Of a stretch of DNA of 64,000 bases, positions 49,183 to 60,150 are shown piece by piece. The translations under genes were made by a program, and so were the position numbers. Location of the stretch: positions 266,501 through 330,500 of the forward strand of contig JAXIVH010000136.1 of NCBI GenBank assembly GCA_036785325.1, in the 5' to 3' direction. Every line of letters starts with the position of its first letter. The stretch's first letter is position 1. Under the pieces are notes generated by a model. The model made no database searches. It was not told the origin of the DNA and worked only from the letters and a program-made list of their open reading frames with translations. The DNA comes from Urophycis tenuis. Its lineage: Eukaryota > Chordata > Actinopteri > Gadiformes > Phycidae.

Positions 49183-52100
49183 ATGGCTCTTTTTTATAGT
49201 CGTTGTCTTCAGGACCTACCCCGTGTCACTGTAAACGATATAGACCGACTCATAAAAAAATCATGTGCCGCTCCCAACAGTAAGCGAGAGAAGGGATTTA
49301 AAATGTATATCAGCAGCTACGTCGACAACTATGAGGGTAAGTAGCTAACGTTATCATGCTAGTAACAAACTGACGTGACTAAACTTGTTAACGTTAGCTA
49401 TTTTGTTTAACGATACTCTTTAACAAAACAAACAAACTAGCACAGTGTAAGAACGAGTGTAACGAGTGTAACCCTGTTTCAAAATGTATGTTAATCTTTC
49501 TCCCTAACAGTGTCAATGAAAAACAAGGTGACAGGAGAGGTCAGCGTGAGGGCAGTCTGTCATAGATCCATGAGGAAAAATGAAAAGCCACACGAATTGA
49601 GAGTAGGGTGACTAGGGTCAATGTTAGGGTAATGGTTAGGCCTGTTGATAAGTTGCCCAGCTGATAAGTAACATTATCTAAAATTTAGATAATGTTACTT
49701 ATCAGCTGGGCTGAGCCATATACATTTAGATTCTAAATGTATATGGCTCAGTCTACTGTTTGTGGATATGAATGGGTAGGCCCATAGACATCCTATTAGG
49801 TAGACGCAACATTGGCTGCTGCCAAACGAGAAATTCGGCCGCCTTATTGGAGTGGGGATCAGGAGCCTGCGAGCAGCATTTACAGCAATAGTTGACAGGT
49901 AGCGTCTACAGAAGAAAACAAGGATGCCGGGCTGGTGTTCTGCGTATTCCTGCTCAAATGAGCGTCGAAAATAGGAATCGGGGGATTACTTTTCACAAGT
50001 AAGATTTAACACTAGCGCACTATTGGTTGTATTATATTACCACAGAGTTGAGAAGGAGTACTGAAATCGTAGCCAGCTAGGCTAACAAACAAGAGTATGA
50101 CCGTAATAGAATTGCTTGTCAATGAAATGAATGAAGTGAAGAAATGACATACTTGAACAACATAAAGTTGAAATAGATGTTGAAGATAAAGATTGTAAAA
50201 GCCAAGCCATTGATACACTTATTAATGCTAACCATCATGAAACTTATAGCACGCCTAACCCACTCTATATATCTCTCTCTCTTCCCACTTGCCTCACTTG
50301 TGAGGTAAACCATTACCAGTCATCAGCCATCCTTGTATTTGGCCCTCATCGCACCTGAAGTCCCATCCTATGACTCCCTACCATCACCTGTTGCTGTCCC
50401 CTTGACCGGATTCCTGGCCTGCGCTACCGAGTGATCCACTACTGCCCTATGACAATTCCCAATAGCTATGACAAGTCATCCCTACACTGGACTATTTGAA
50501 CTTTCTGACACTAAATGGGATTCATGCATTATCATACTGGTTATGTAACCATCCTACATCTTTGTTACATACACCCCAGGTGGCTCTAGGCCCCATGTTC
50601 TATTCTCTACACCTAACTAACCTATTCATTTATCATGTATACAAACCTTACTGCCCTGTAACTGACCCTAGGCAGATGGGTCAGGCCCTTGAGTCGTAGA
50701 TCTGCATGAGGTTTCTTCCTATATATATCTCCAATTATAGGGAGTTTTTCCTCACCCCTGTTACATATGGGCTCTCTCTGAATGTTCAACACTGTCAAGC
50801 GCCATGAGTCGTGTAATGTTTTGATGCTCTATAAATTGAATTGAATTTTAACTTGTGTATAATTCCCATAAACAAAGCAAATAAATTAAGTGAAAACTCA
50901 GTTCTCCAGCCCCATTCGTCTTTGTAAGGAAATGTTCTATTTTGTCTTTATTATTTTGTCAGAATGCACCAGAATGCTTCATTTGTATGTGAAAATCACA
51001 AATAATCTTCTGAGGGAGGATGACCCCAAACCCCCCTGCGGGCGTTTGGGGTCATCTTGGGTGGGGCTTGGGGCTTTCAGCCCCACCCAAAATTCACCGG
51101 CGCCACTGATTATGATGCATTTTCATTTTAGGCAAAGTATAAGACAATACTTTCTTAACATTAATATAATAATTGTATAATTGTAACCTGAATAAGTTGT
51201 TCAAGTAACAATATTCAAATACTAACATTGTTGGGTAAGACAGAACTTGGTTTTATTCTGAATCCAGTGAAACAGATTTGTGGTTTTAGCTGATATGAAA
51301 ACGTTCAGGTGTTTACATATGTTATGTTTATTAAGTAGCCTATTTGGCAGATGCTTTTATCCAAAGCGATATTCATAAAAAAATACATATAAAACAATCA
51401 CTATAAACATAATTTATGTTGTCAATACAAAATATCAATACAAGTGTCAAGACAGAATAAACTCTGCTGCTGCAGAAACAGTCAAGCGATACAGTCTATA
51501 GGTCCCTAAGATATAGATATCTAATGTATTCATACATTGTTTATGTATGATATACGTAGCCTATATATATACATATAACCTAATCATATTGGTTCTTCAA
51601 TTTAAACATAACTGACCCTTATAGCATATAATAATATTCTATTACTGTTAAGCCAACTATGAATAATAAAACACGCCAAAACATGTGTCCTTTATCATAG
51701 CTACACGTATTACAAAAAAAAAGGTGTGAAAATCAATGGTATTCAGTGAGGTAAGATTAATTAAATGCGCTGACAGTTCATTTCTCCTGTCAAATGAATT
51801 ACACTGAGGGGGGCGGATCACCACTCCCAGATGGCGGCCCCGCGTCTCGTCAGCCCAGTGGGCAGTAGCGCTCAATGTTGCGTCTATGAGATAGGATGTC
51901 TATGGGTAGGCCTATATGGCTCTCATCTACAATACAATGCTTTTATATTTATCTGTTGTTAACAGTTTAGCTCTCAAGAGATGTTTCTCATCTAAGCTTC
52001 AATTTCTCCCTAGATGGTGTTAAGAGACTCAAAGCCTGTCGTTTTGGTGAGCACCCACTGCTCATGTGTGGCAGGGTGTGCCTTATGCAACCATTTGGTT

Positions 52101-53884
52101 GCACTTTTATTTCAAACAGCACACCTCTCACAATTAGGCATCCCTGCTGTACCCCCAGTGCACAGTTGCACAGAAACTGAGCAGACCTGGCATAAGCCAA
52201 GGACCTTGGTAAGTCATCTGTTGGTCATGTTGTGACCTCAATCACATTAGATGGTTATATCCCTTAAAATGATTAACATGGTTTTGATGGTTATTTGAAA
52301 TGGGGGAAATGTACCTTTAAGATATGGGCATAGCAGTGATTCAGGGCAAGTGGGCCTAGGAAGACATAGGGTTTCGGGTTGTCACTCACCTTTTCACCGT
52401 CACACTTTTCCCGGTCTGTCCTATGGCTGTGCTCTATGTGATTACATGTTTATTTATCCTGAAGCATAAAGCCTCGCGTATTTTTTTGGTTATTGATTGA
52501 CTCTGGCAATGGGGCTCGTTATTCTCTATGTATCATCTCTCTATCCTAACGTCTTTATTCACTATATCTCACTATAAAATAAAACTACAGTTTATGATGT
52601 TTATGCCCTGCGTGTGTTAATGGACCTCAATATTTGTCGACGACTCACCCGAGTTCGTTACAATGTGAATTGTACCTATGCACATGTAGTTATTGTGATG
52701 CCATGTCAAAATGTGTCATTGCTGTCAGGGTGTTAGGCCAGGTCCAGTGGGAGACATGGAGGTCCGCAAACCCCAAAATTCTACTGCTGTTTGTGTGAGG
52801 TGAGGTCATATTACCTTTAGTTTAAGCTATGTGTTGATGTGGTTAATATGTAGGCCTATGCTGCAGTTTTTTTTTTTTTTTCATTTTTTCACTTTTTAAC
52901 TTCAACATTTTCAGAAGTTCTCTCTACAAAGCAATTGATGGGGAAATGCCAGATCTTGCCACATTGAGAGTGGCAGAAACATATCAAGACTTTCCCCCTT
53001 TGCTTGCACCTCTGGTGACCACCATGGGCATGTCAGCGGAAGTCCCATTAGTTCAGTCAGCTTTTGGGGCTGTCCAGGCAGGAAGTGTGCTGTCATTTCA
53101 GCAAAAACCACCAGAAATGCGGGAAATCATCAACATCCCGGACTCCCCTGCCCAACCTTCCCTTCCCATCCAAGGCTATAGGCTTGAGCCAACCACATGC
53201 GCCTATGTGTTATCAGAGGAGGAACATCTACATATGAAATCGCTACAGGTTTCATTCCACATGGCCCACAAGATTGAAGCTGCAACACGGGAGCAGAGCT
53301 CATGCCAGGAATGGCATCGACTTAGAAAGATGCGAGTTACATCTACACGCTTTCACGAGGCATGTCATGTTCGCTGTCATACATCAGCTGAAAATCTGGC
53401 ACACAGAATTTTGAGGGGGACTGTCTTGACGAAGGACATGAGGAGAGGAATCGATATGGAGCCAGTTGCCGTAAAAGAGTACTGCAGTTTAAAAAATGTA
53501 AACTATTCACCCTGCGGGTTCATTATACACCCTGATGCTCCATGGCTGGGATGCTCCCCTGATGGAGTCGTGTTTGATCCTTCTGAAATCCCACCATTCG
53601 GCCTGCTGGAAATTAAATGCCCCAACATCAAGAGTTACGTTGACTGTCCCTACTTGAAAATGTCTGGTGGCTCTTTGCAGCTTAGGAGGCAGCACAAGTA
53701 CTATTGGCAAGTACAAGGTCAGATCCTCCTAACAGGTTTGGAGTGGTGTGATTTCGTGGTATGTGCGCAGGAGGACATGCTTGTTGAGCGCATACACAAA
53801 AATGTAGATGTAATGCACACCATTAGGGACCAAGGAGATCTGTTTTTTTTTTACCACTACCTACTGAAGTGTTTGTGTGTTTAA
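49183..53884 (+). CDS. SWIM zinc-finger / YqaJ-like exonuclease protein of the ISL2EU element (5 exons, 493 aa)
   Basis: Exons 49,183-49,336, 49,511-49,602, 52,014-52,208, 52,729-52,799 and 52,915-53,884 join in phase (total 1482 nt). Donors are GTAAGT, GTAGGG, GTAAGT and GTGAGG; all acceptors end in AG. The protein starts MALFYSRCLQDLPRVTVND. A SWIM finger (CxC at 98/100, CxH at 107/109) lies in CSCVAGCALCNHLVALLF. A YqaJ nuclease core follows: WHRLRKMRVTSTRF near 304, E353 in GIDMEPVAVKEY, SPDG near 386, E403/K405 in LLEIKCP, and QVQGQI near 436, the expected order of PD-(D/E)XK residues. It probably trims or processes transposon DNA ends. This role is inferred from the family. No stop or frameshift is seen. 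The second donor, GTAGGG, is weak. Confidence 0.82.
49656..49710. repeat. Perfect 55-bp palindrome (27-bp arms, 1-nt centre)
   Basis: CCCAGCTGATAAGTAACATT continues to TCTAAA, then a single A, then the exact reverse complement ending CAGCTGGG. It lies in intron 2 of the SWIM/YqaJ gene and touches the next palindrome. Confidence 0.95.
49711..49751. repeat. Perfect 41-bp palindrome (20-bp arms, 1-nt centre)
   Basis: CTGAGCCATATACATTTAGA, then T, then the exact reverse complement ending GGCTCAG. It starts at the base after the preceding palindrome. Confidence 0.95.
49924..49998 (+). pseudogene. Relic THAP first exon in the nested element
   Basis: The ATG frame reads MPGWCSAYSCSNERRK and a stop. 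In another frame shortly after, GGATTACTTTTCACAA reads GITFHK before GTAAGAT. MPxxC-x-A-x-x-C-x-N followed by a G-x-x-FH segment and a splice donor is the usual start of a THAP zinc finger. It is frameshifted and lacks the downstream CxxH half. Confidence 0.55.
50330..50851 (+). mobile_element. LINE-like 3' end (L2/Maui-type) inside the nested element
   Basis: TGCATGAGGTTTCTTCCTAT, GGGAGTTTTTCCTCACC, GGCTCTCTCTGAATG, AAGCGCCATGAG and a TATAAATTGAATTGAATTTT tail form a motif string common at the 3' ends of fish non-LTR elements. No ORF survives. The 5' boundary is uncertain. Confidence 0.55.
51018..51108. mobile_element. Probable hAT-like terminus with two hairpins
   Basis: GACCCCAAAC...GTTTGGGGTC and TTGGGTGGGGCT...AGCCCCACCCAA form hairpins just before AATTCACCGGCGCCACTG. 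Read inward on the minus strand this starts CAGTGGCGCCGG, a form typical of hAT ends. The other end was not found. Confidence 0.35.
51607..51722 (-). repeat. Sequence shared with the type II satellite junction fragment
   Basis: On the minus strand, TTGTAATACGTGTAGCTATG, then GACACATGTTTTGG, TTATTATTCATAGTTGGC and TATATGCTATAAG match the fragment at, for example, 6505-6599 almost base for base. GGTCAG(T/C)TATGTTTAA is also shared, but in the array it is separated from TATAAG by ~56 extra bp. Confidence 0.9.
51912..52013. other. Remainder of intron 2 after the nested element
   Basis: Ends with the polypyrimidine-AG acceptor AATTTCTCCCTAG at 52,013. Nothing else seen. Confidence 0.5.
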
Positions 53885-54020
53885 GTAATTTCAGATTTCA
53901 GATGTTTCAGATGTTTTTTTTTATTTTATTTTTTTTATTCCACAGTATTATATTGATGGTATTCTACATTCTACATTTATTGTATCATTCTTGTTTAAAC
54001 AATATTTACATATATACACT

Positions 54021-54086
<66 letters not shown>

Positions 54087-54469
54087 TATATACACACACA
54101 CACACACACACTATATTTACAATACACATACCTTTCTATATACACTAAACAATATGTTTAGTTTGTTTTTTACAATATAATACATATCTTTCTATATCTA
54201 TTACGTTACAATATATATACACACATATTTATTCAATATACCTATCTATATCTATTACATTACAATATATATATATACACACATATTTATACAATATACC
54301 TATCTATATCTACTATATTACAATACACATGTATATACATATCTTTGAGATTCTTATAGTTTTTTGTGTTATATACAGTATTATGAAATTATAATAAAAT
54401 ATGTGTAAGGAAACACTGCCTTAGATTTGTCTGTTGATCAGAGGTATAAATACAGAACAGAGTGTAGAC
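53885..54469. repeat. AT-rich intergenic stretch with (TA)n and (CA)n between the two convergent genes
   Basis: A (TA)n tract lies at about 54,028-54,075 and (CA)n near 54,092-54,110. Two diverged tandem copies of CATTACAATATATATA...CCTATCTATATCTA run at 54,200-54,320. AATAAA at about 54,393 on plus could end the SWIM/YqaJ transcript. ATATTTATT motifs near 54,226 and 54,283 read AATAAAT on minus and could serve the transposase gene. Confidence 0.6.
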
Positions 54470-56084
54470 TCAGTGGCTCCATGCCTTAACAAGTGGTCCA
54501 CATTGGTAGTTCACAAGCAAACATGCCACTGTGAACAGTTGGTTTATGCTACCAGAAATGGACAAGGGTATGACTGTGTCAAACAACTTATGCTCCTTAA
54601 CTCGACGGATAAGACGCTCAACATGTACCCTGAGCCTAGCCACAGACTGAGTGTGTGTCACTTCATCAGCTGACATTTGTTTTCCCTTGGTCAAGAAAAC
54701 AGGCCGGTGGATTTTGCATGGCACTAGGCTATCAATCAAGAAGCCCTTATCCACCATGATGGCCATGTCAGGGGTAAGAACGTCAATGATCCCTGATTGT
54801 TTGAACAGCTCCCGGTCACTAATAGACCCTGCATAAAGTGCACTCACAAATGTTATTGCACCATGAGGTGCCATTCCGACTAAAGCTTTGAAGGTGCAGT
54901 GTGACTTATAATTTGAAAATACCTCACTTTGCAATAGCAAAGAGGAAGGTGTTTGGCAGCGGATCTCTGTACAATCCAGAATAACCTGCGTGTCACGAAA
55001 TTGATGAAATTCTTCGGGCAGATGGGCTCTTACTTTCTGTTTCGGCATCCAAATACACACTGACCCCAGGACAAAGTACAGGAAGTTGACCCAGGTTGTA
55101 ACGATGCGGCTTACAGTGGTCTGATGTATTTGAAAACGATGGCCAAGGTCCTTTTGCTTGAGGCCTAAAGACAGATGCATCAAGAACAGGAAGAACTCAT
55201 CTATTGCAGGAAGTGCTCGAGTGTTTCCAGACTCCTTGATGACTTTGTTGGTGACACGAATCATCCTGTGTGTAACCGGCTCAATCAGTTCCCAGAAGGC
55301 CATCAGGTGGTTATAGGTTGCAAATCTGTAAAGAAAGAAGCATGCATTGGTTCTCACATGGCATAAACGACTTAAGACATAGCTTTGTAGTAAGTTGAGA
55401 TACAGGAATGCTGAACTACAAGTAACTGATACAACAATCTTGCAATATTTCAGGACAATGGCAACGCTATTACAAATGCTTACCACAGGCAATATAATCT
55501 TACCTTGTATAAAAGCGTATATCCTCATCGGACCCAGCAAATCGTTTCAGACCAAAGCGGTGTATGATCTTTGTCTGCTCCAATTGCTTCTGTAAATATT
55601 CAACCTCCCTCTTTAACTCCTCGTTTTCATGTAACACCATGTCCACAACTGCAGCTTCGGGTACTGAACAATAATCATGTCCAGTCCTCTCCACATCAAA
55701 GTCCATAACTTGGTCTACATCCGAGTCAGGATCAGGGGTCAGCGGTCTCTCTCTACGTTCCCAAACACTCAACCTCGGCGGCTGCTCTTGGTAACGGTTC
55801 CAATCAAAAAGTGTCGGGAAGACACCTTTTTTCAGACGTTTCAGACGAGTCCCTTCCGTAAAGTCATCCGGACTGAAATGAACACTACACACCTTTGTGT
55901 TTTTCTTGACTTGGAAGTCATCTCTCCTGATCTGAACGATCCACTTTTTCCTAAGATCCTCTTCCACTGGAAATGAATGGAAACTTACAGTCGAGTTGTA
56001 TCTTGCGGACACAACGCACAACGGCACACAACAATGTTCTGATCTGTGTCGCATTAGCTTTTGGTATCGGAAAACCCTTTCCAT
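54470..56084 (-). CDS. THAP-domain DDE_Tnp_4 transposase of the ISL2EU element (2 exons, 478 aa)
   Basis: Exon 1 is 55,504-56,084, ATG start. Exon 2 is 54,470-55,325. They join in phase through ACAAG|GTAAGA and TTTACAG (1437 nt). Residues ~16-95 are a THAP zinc finger: CCVPLC (C18/C19/C23), FHSFP near 35, CSVHF (C66/H69), GVFPTLF near 87. A coiled-coil-like stretch (HENEELKREVEYLQKQLEQT) follows near 153-175. Then come an HTH (LGLKQKDLGHRFQIHQTTVS, ~247-266) and a DDE nuclease: D311 in VILDCTEI, D386 in MVDKGFLID and E430 in HVERLIRRVKEHKLF. THAP would bind the element ends and the DDE core would cut and join them. No break is seen. An initiation at the second Met (residue 11) is also possible. 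Confidence 0.85.
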
Positions 56085-56265
56085 TGTTAAGCTGCCAAAA
56101 CGATATGAACTGTAAACAACTAGAAATGTTTGTCACTGTTGGTTAAGTTTCGCGCCAGAGGTTATCGCGTGGGTTAGAGTCAGGTGTAAATACAGAAACC
56201 GGAAGCTGTTTGCCCAGTAGAGAGTATAGTAGGAAACACGTCACAATCCCCGCTGCATAGAGTCT
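56085..56265. promoter_or_regulatory. Right terminal region of the ISL2EU element, presumed transposase promoter
   Basis: Between the transposase ATG and the right terminal repeat. Includes ACACGTCACAATCCCC, which echoes GCACGTCACATTTCCGG near the left end, and may be a transposase binding motif. No clear TATA box on minus. Confidence 0.35.
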
Positions 56266-58197
56266 ATTTGGTTGCTCAAAGACAAAACTGCGTCAGGTTG
56301 ACTGAAGTCTACCCAGCAGCTAAAAAAAAACCTTCAACGTTTCAATTAACATCAATCTTTCCTTACAGAACACAAATTAATTAGCTTAGTATTTCAACGA
56401 CCCATGAGTCAATATAGTCTTGCCATACGCCGTTGGAAAGCTTAGATTTCCCCGCTTAAAATGAGCCCATCCCCTACCAATTTGGTTGCTCACAGACAAA
56501 ACTGCGTCAGGTTGACTGAAGTCTACCCAGCAGCTAAAAACATACCTTCAACGTTTCAATTAACATCAATCTTTCCTTACAGAACACAAATTAATTAGCT
56601 TAGTATTTCAACGACCCATGAGTCAATATAGTCTTGCCATACGCCGTTGGAAAGCTTAGATTTCCCCGCTTAAAATGAGCCCATCCGCGAGCAGTCTGGT
56701 TGATCACAGACTAAACTGCGTCAGGTTGAATGAAGTCTACCCAGCAGCTAAAAACATACCTTTAACGTTTCAATTAACATCAATCTTTCCTTACAGAACA
56801 CAAATTAATTAGCTTAGTATTTCAACGGCCCTTTAGTGAATATAGTCTTGCCATACGCCGTTGAAAAGCTTAGATTTCCCCACTTAAAATGAGCCCATCC
56901 GCCAGCAGTCTGGTTGATCACAGACTAAACTGCGTCAGGTTGACTGAAGTCTACCCAGCAGCTAAAAACATACCTTAAACGTTTCGATTAACATCAATCT
57001 TTCCTTACAGAACACAAATTAATTAGCTTAGTATTTCAACGACCCTTCGGTGAATATAGTCTTGCCATAGGCTGTTGGAAAGCTTAGATTTCCCCGCTTA
57101 AAATGAGCCCATCCGCGAGCAGTCTGGTTGATCACAGACTAAACTGCGTCAGGTTGAATGAAGTCTACCCAGCAGCTAAAAACATACCTTTAACGTTTCA
57201 ATTAACATCAATCTTTCCTTACAGAACACAAATTAATTAGCTTAGTATTTCAACGATCCTTTGGTGAATATAGTCTTGCCATACGCTGTTGGAAAGCTTA
57301 GATTTCCCCGCTTAAAATGAGCCCATCCGCGAGCAGTCTGGTTGATCACAGACTAAACTGTGTCAGGTTGAGTGAAGTCTACCCAGCAGCTAAAAACATA
57401 CCTTCAACGTTTCAATTAACATCAATCTTTCCTTACAGAACACAAATTAATTAGCTTAGTATTTCAACGACCCATGAGTCAATATAGTCTTGCCATACGC
57501 CGTTGGAAAGCTTAGATTTCCCCGCTTAAAATGAGCCCATCCGCGAGCAGTCTGGTTGATCACAGACTAAACTGCGTCAGGTTGAATGAAGTCTACCCAG
57601 CAGCTAAAAACATACCTTTAACGTTTCAATTAACATCAATCTTTCCTTACAGAACACAAATTAATTAGCTTAGTATTTCAACGACCCTTTGGTGAATATA
57701 GTCTTGCCATACGCTGTTGGAAAGCTTAGATTTCCCCGCTTAAAATGAGCCCATCCGCGAGCAGTCTGGTTGATCACAGACTAAACTGTGTCAGGTTGAG
57801 TGAAGTCTACCCAGCAGCTAAAAACATACCTTCAACGTTTCAATTAACATCCATCTTTCCTTACAGAACACAAATTAATTATCTTAGTATTTCAACGACC
57901 CATGAGTCAATATAGTCTTGCCATACGCCGTTGGAAAGCTTAGATTTCCCCGCTTAAAATGAGCCCATCCCCAAGCAATGTGGTTGCTCAGAGACAAAAC
58001 TGCGTCAGGTTGACTGAAGTCTACCCAGCAGCTAAAAACATACCTTCAACGTTTCAATTAACATCAATCTTTCCTTACAGATCACAAATTAATTAGCTTA
58101 GTATTTCAACGACCAAAGAGTCAATATAGTCTTTCCATACGCCGTTGGAAAGCTTAGATTTCCCCGCTTAAAATGAGCCCATCCGCGAGCAGTCTGG

Positions 58198-58238
<41 letters not shown>

Positions 58239-58248
58239 AATCACTTAC
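56266..58248. repeat. Satellite block S, right part (~9 monomers), type I junction
   Basis: Begins with the second AT of the transposon's target duplication, completing the interrupted monomer. Together with the left part the block held about 13.6 monomers. Ends GTCTGGTTG, then a short TG tract (58,199-58,235). Confidence 0.93.
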
Positions 58249-58752
58249 TTGGAACGGCATGATCCCACATCGCTGTGAAGGGATGGCGTTAACAAGGTGG
58301 GCGTGCAACCCCTCGAGAGAGTTGCTGCCTCGCCGGCACTTGTACTTGTTCAGCCGGATGCCGTTCTTCACAACCACCCTCACAGAGACATACAGCTGTA
58401 TGCCAGGGGGGTCCTGTAACACACAACCTATTGCAAGGTCCTCATTTATGCTGGTGTCATTTTGAAATGTTACCATATACAAGTTTGAATGGTTTTGACA
58501 CACGATGACTGCAGAGACAGCTGCAGGATGGCCCACGAAGCAGGACGGAGGGGGCCTGTGGCTGTGCGGGGAGGACCAGCGGTATGGGTGCTGCCGACAC
58601 AGGGGGCGGGCGGGCCACAGGCTGACGCAGCAGGAGGCCTCGGCTGGAGGCGGGTGGGCGCAGGAGGCTTCGGCCGGGTGGAGGACGACAACGCAGTGGG
58701 CTGAACGGGCCGGTTGGTGGGAGTCACAGGCTCTGGCTCATCAACAAATAAT
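58249..58752 (-). pseudogene. Exon copy 20, last of the series
   Basis: Full length with AACAAGG and Val-Arg-Val variants. Only the first 30 bp of the spacer follows, to GTGATCAGTA at 58,782, where unrelated GC-rich sequence begins. This marks the right edge of the whole satellite domain. Confidence 0.75.
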
Positions 58753-58782
58753 CTGGAAATATAAAATACACACGTGATCAGT

Positions 58783-59360
58783 AGCTCCACGTAGATCTTT
58801 CACCCACAACCGTGGGGGACCAGGCCGTCGTGGGGCACTGGGACCTGGCCCGACCCCGGGGGTCTGATGGGGGGGCCTGCGGCGGTCCTGGGCCCGGGGC
58901 CTTTTCGCACGGACCCCGGGTTGAGTGGGGCTTGCCCGTAGCTGTCTATGCCGGTGGTACATGGTGCTCCACGTAGATCCTTCGCCCACAACCGTGGGGG
59001 GGCAAGCCGGTGTGGGGCCCTGGGTCCCCTGGGACCTGGCCCACCCCCGGGGGTCTGATGGGGGGGACTGCGGTGGTCCTGGGCCCGTGGCCTTTTCGCA
59101 CGGACCCACGGTGAGCGGGGCTTGCCCGTAGCTGTCTATGCCGGTGGTACATGGTGCTCCACGTAGATCCTTCGCCCACAACCGTGGGGGGGCAAGCCGG
59201 TGTGGGGCCCTGGGTCCCCTGGGACCTGGCCCACCCCCGGCGGTCTGATGGGGGGACTTTACCCACGGGGGCCCACGGTGGTCCTGGCCCTCTAGGCCCA
59301 TAGGGGGGCTGTGTGGGCCTGGGTTGTTTTCACGTGGACCCACGTTGAATAGGGCTTACC
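58783..59360. repeat. GC-rich tandem repeat, ~182-190 bp unit, about three copies
   Basis: GCTCCACGTAGATC recurs at 58,784, 58,966 and 59,156. Each unit has CCACAACCGTGGGGG, a G-run after GGTCTGAT, CCTTTTCGCACGGACC and TGTCTATGCCGGTGG. The third unit is degenerate after about 59,250. Long ORFs on both strands reflect the base composition. Confidence 0.85.
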
Positions 59361-59693
59361 CATGGTGGTCCACATGGAACATACTACTATTACTAGCACC
59401 GGCACCACCACCACCACCACCCACCAGCAGCGCCCGTCCCAGGGAGAGGGCACCACACGCGGACACAGTAGCCAGCAAGAGTACCCACCCTACATCCACC
59501 CCCACCCACCCACCCACCCACCCACCCCAGGCACAGAGCACCGTGGCCGGACTAGAACCACCGCTCACCCACCATCTCCACGGCACACCCAGCAACCCGG
59601 GCGCCAGCCGAGCACGGTCACCCACTCTTAAGCACTCCCCGGCGGCCCCGGCGACACTGATTGAGCACTCTGCGCGGCTCTCGACAAACGGCC
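59361..59693. repeat. C-rich low-complexity stretch with (ACC)n and (CCCA)n
   Basis: CACCACCACCACCACC near 59,403 and CCCACCCACCCACCC near 59,506-59,527. No convincing gene. Confidence 0.7.
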
Positions 59694-60064
59694 CCATGGT
59701 GATCCAATTCCCATTGACAATGAATGGGCCCCATGGTGATCCAACTCCCATTGACAATGAATGGGCGCCCATGGTGATCCAACTCCCATTGACAATGAAT
59801 GGGCGCCCATGGTGATCCAACTCCCATTGACAATGAATGGGCGCCCATGGTGATCCAACCCCCATTGACAATGAATGGGCGCCCATGGTGATCCAACCCC
59901 CATTGACATGAATGGGCGCCCATGGTGATCCAACTCCCATTGACAATGAATGGGCGCCCATGGTGATCCATCTCCCATTGACAATGAATGGGTGCCCATG
60001 GTGATCCAACTCCCATTGACAATGAATGGGCGCCCATGGTGATCCAACCCCCATTGACCACCCC
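59694..60064. repeat. 38-bp minisatellite, 10 copies
   Basis: GTGATCC starts at 59,699, 59,736, 59,774, 59,812, 59,850, 59,888, 59,925, 59,963, 60,001 and 60,039. The unit is CCATGGTGATCCAACTCCC plus ATTGACAATGAATGGGCGC. Changes between units are few (CTCCC/CCCCC, GGCGCC/GGTGCC, two 1-bp deletions). Confidence 0.97.
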
Positions 60065-60150
60065 CAAGGCCAACAGATACTTCTCCCCAAACTTTAAGGT
60101 GAAGCTCTACTTCTCCAAGACGGTGGAGGGAATGTTTGTAAAGTGGTTTT
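60065..60150 (+). other. Short open stretch, possible exon remnant
   Basis: Reads KANRYFSPNFKVKLYFSKTV and EGMFVKWF before a stop. No splice acceptor is clear and I do not recognise it. Confidence 0.2.

Larger units (their letters stand above)
49782..51905. mobile_element. Nested THAP-type DNA element (non-autonomous) in intron 2
   Basis: CCATAGACATCCTAT, then AGACGCAACATTG at the left, is mirrored at the right by CAATGTTGCGTCTATGAG and ATAGGATGTCTATGG. The similarity continues inward for about 70 bp. GTAGGC flanks both ends (49,776-49,781 and 51,906-51,911), a candidate target-site duplication. A THAP-like first exon is at 49,924. No transposase remains. Other repeats sit inside it: a LINE-like tail and a hAT-like end. 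Affinity with P/THAP9 elements is only suggested by the THAP exon. Confidence 0.6.
49088..56265. mobile_element. ISL2EU-type autonomous DNA transposon, 7178 bp, apparently intact
   Basis: The left end ACGCTCTATGCA and the right end (read inward) AGACTCTATGCA match at 10 of 12 positions. ACGTCACA also occurs as a subterminal motif at both ends. The flanks read GAGCA-AT and AT-TTGGTTGCTC. Excision leaving a single AT restores the satellite consensus GAGCAATTTGGTTGCTC, so the target-site duplication is AT, as known for ISL2EU. The element carries two convergent spliced genes starting near opposite ends: SWIM/YqaJ on plus and THAP/DDE on minus. ISL2EU elements are known to pair a transposase with a YqaJ-nuclease protein. 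Both reading frames are open, so it may be young. Confidence 0.85.

Noticed and set aside
54028..54110. Coding potential in the TA/CA microsatellite
   Set aside because: Translation of simple repeats only.
58741..59343. 200-aa minus-strand ORF in the GC-rich repeat
   Set aside because: Low-complexity Pro/Gly/Arg translation of a tandem repeat, open in more than one frame.
59356..60090. Long minus-strand ORFs over the 38-bp minisatellite
   Set aside because: A 38-bp period cycles through all three frames and the unit has no stop in them, so open frames are automatic.
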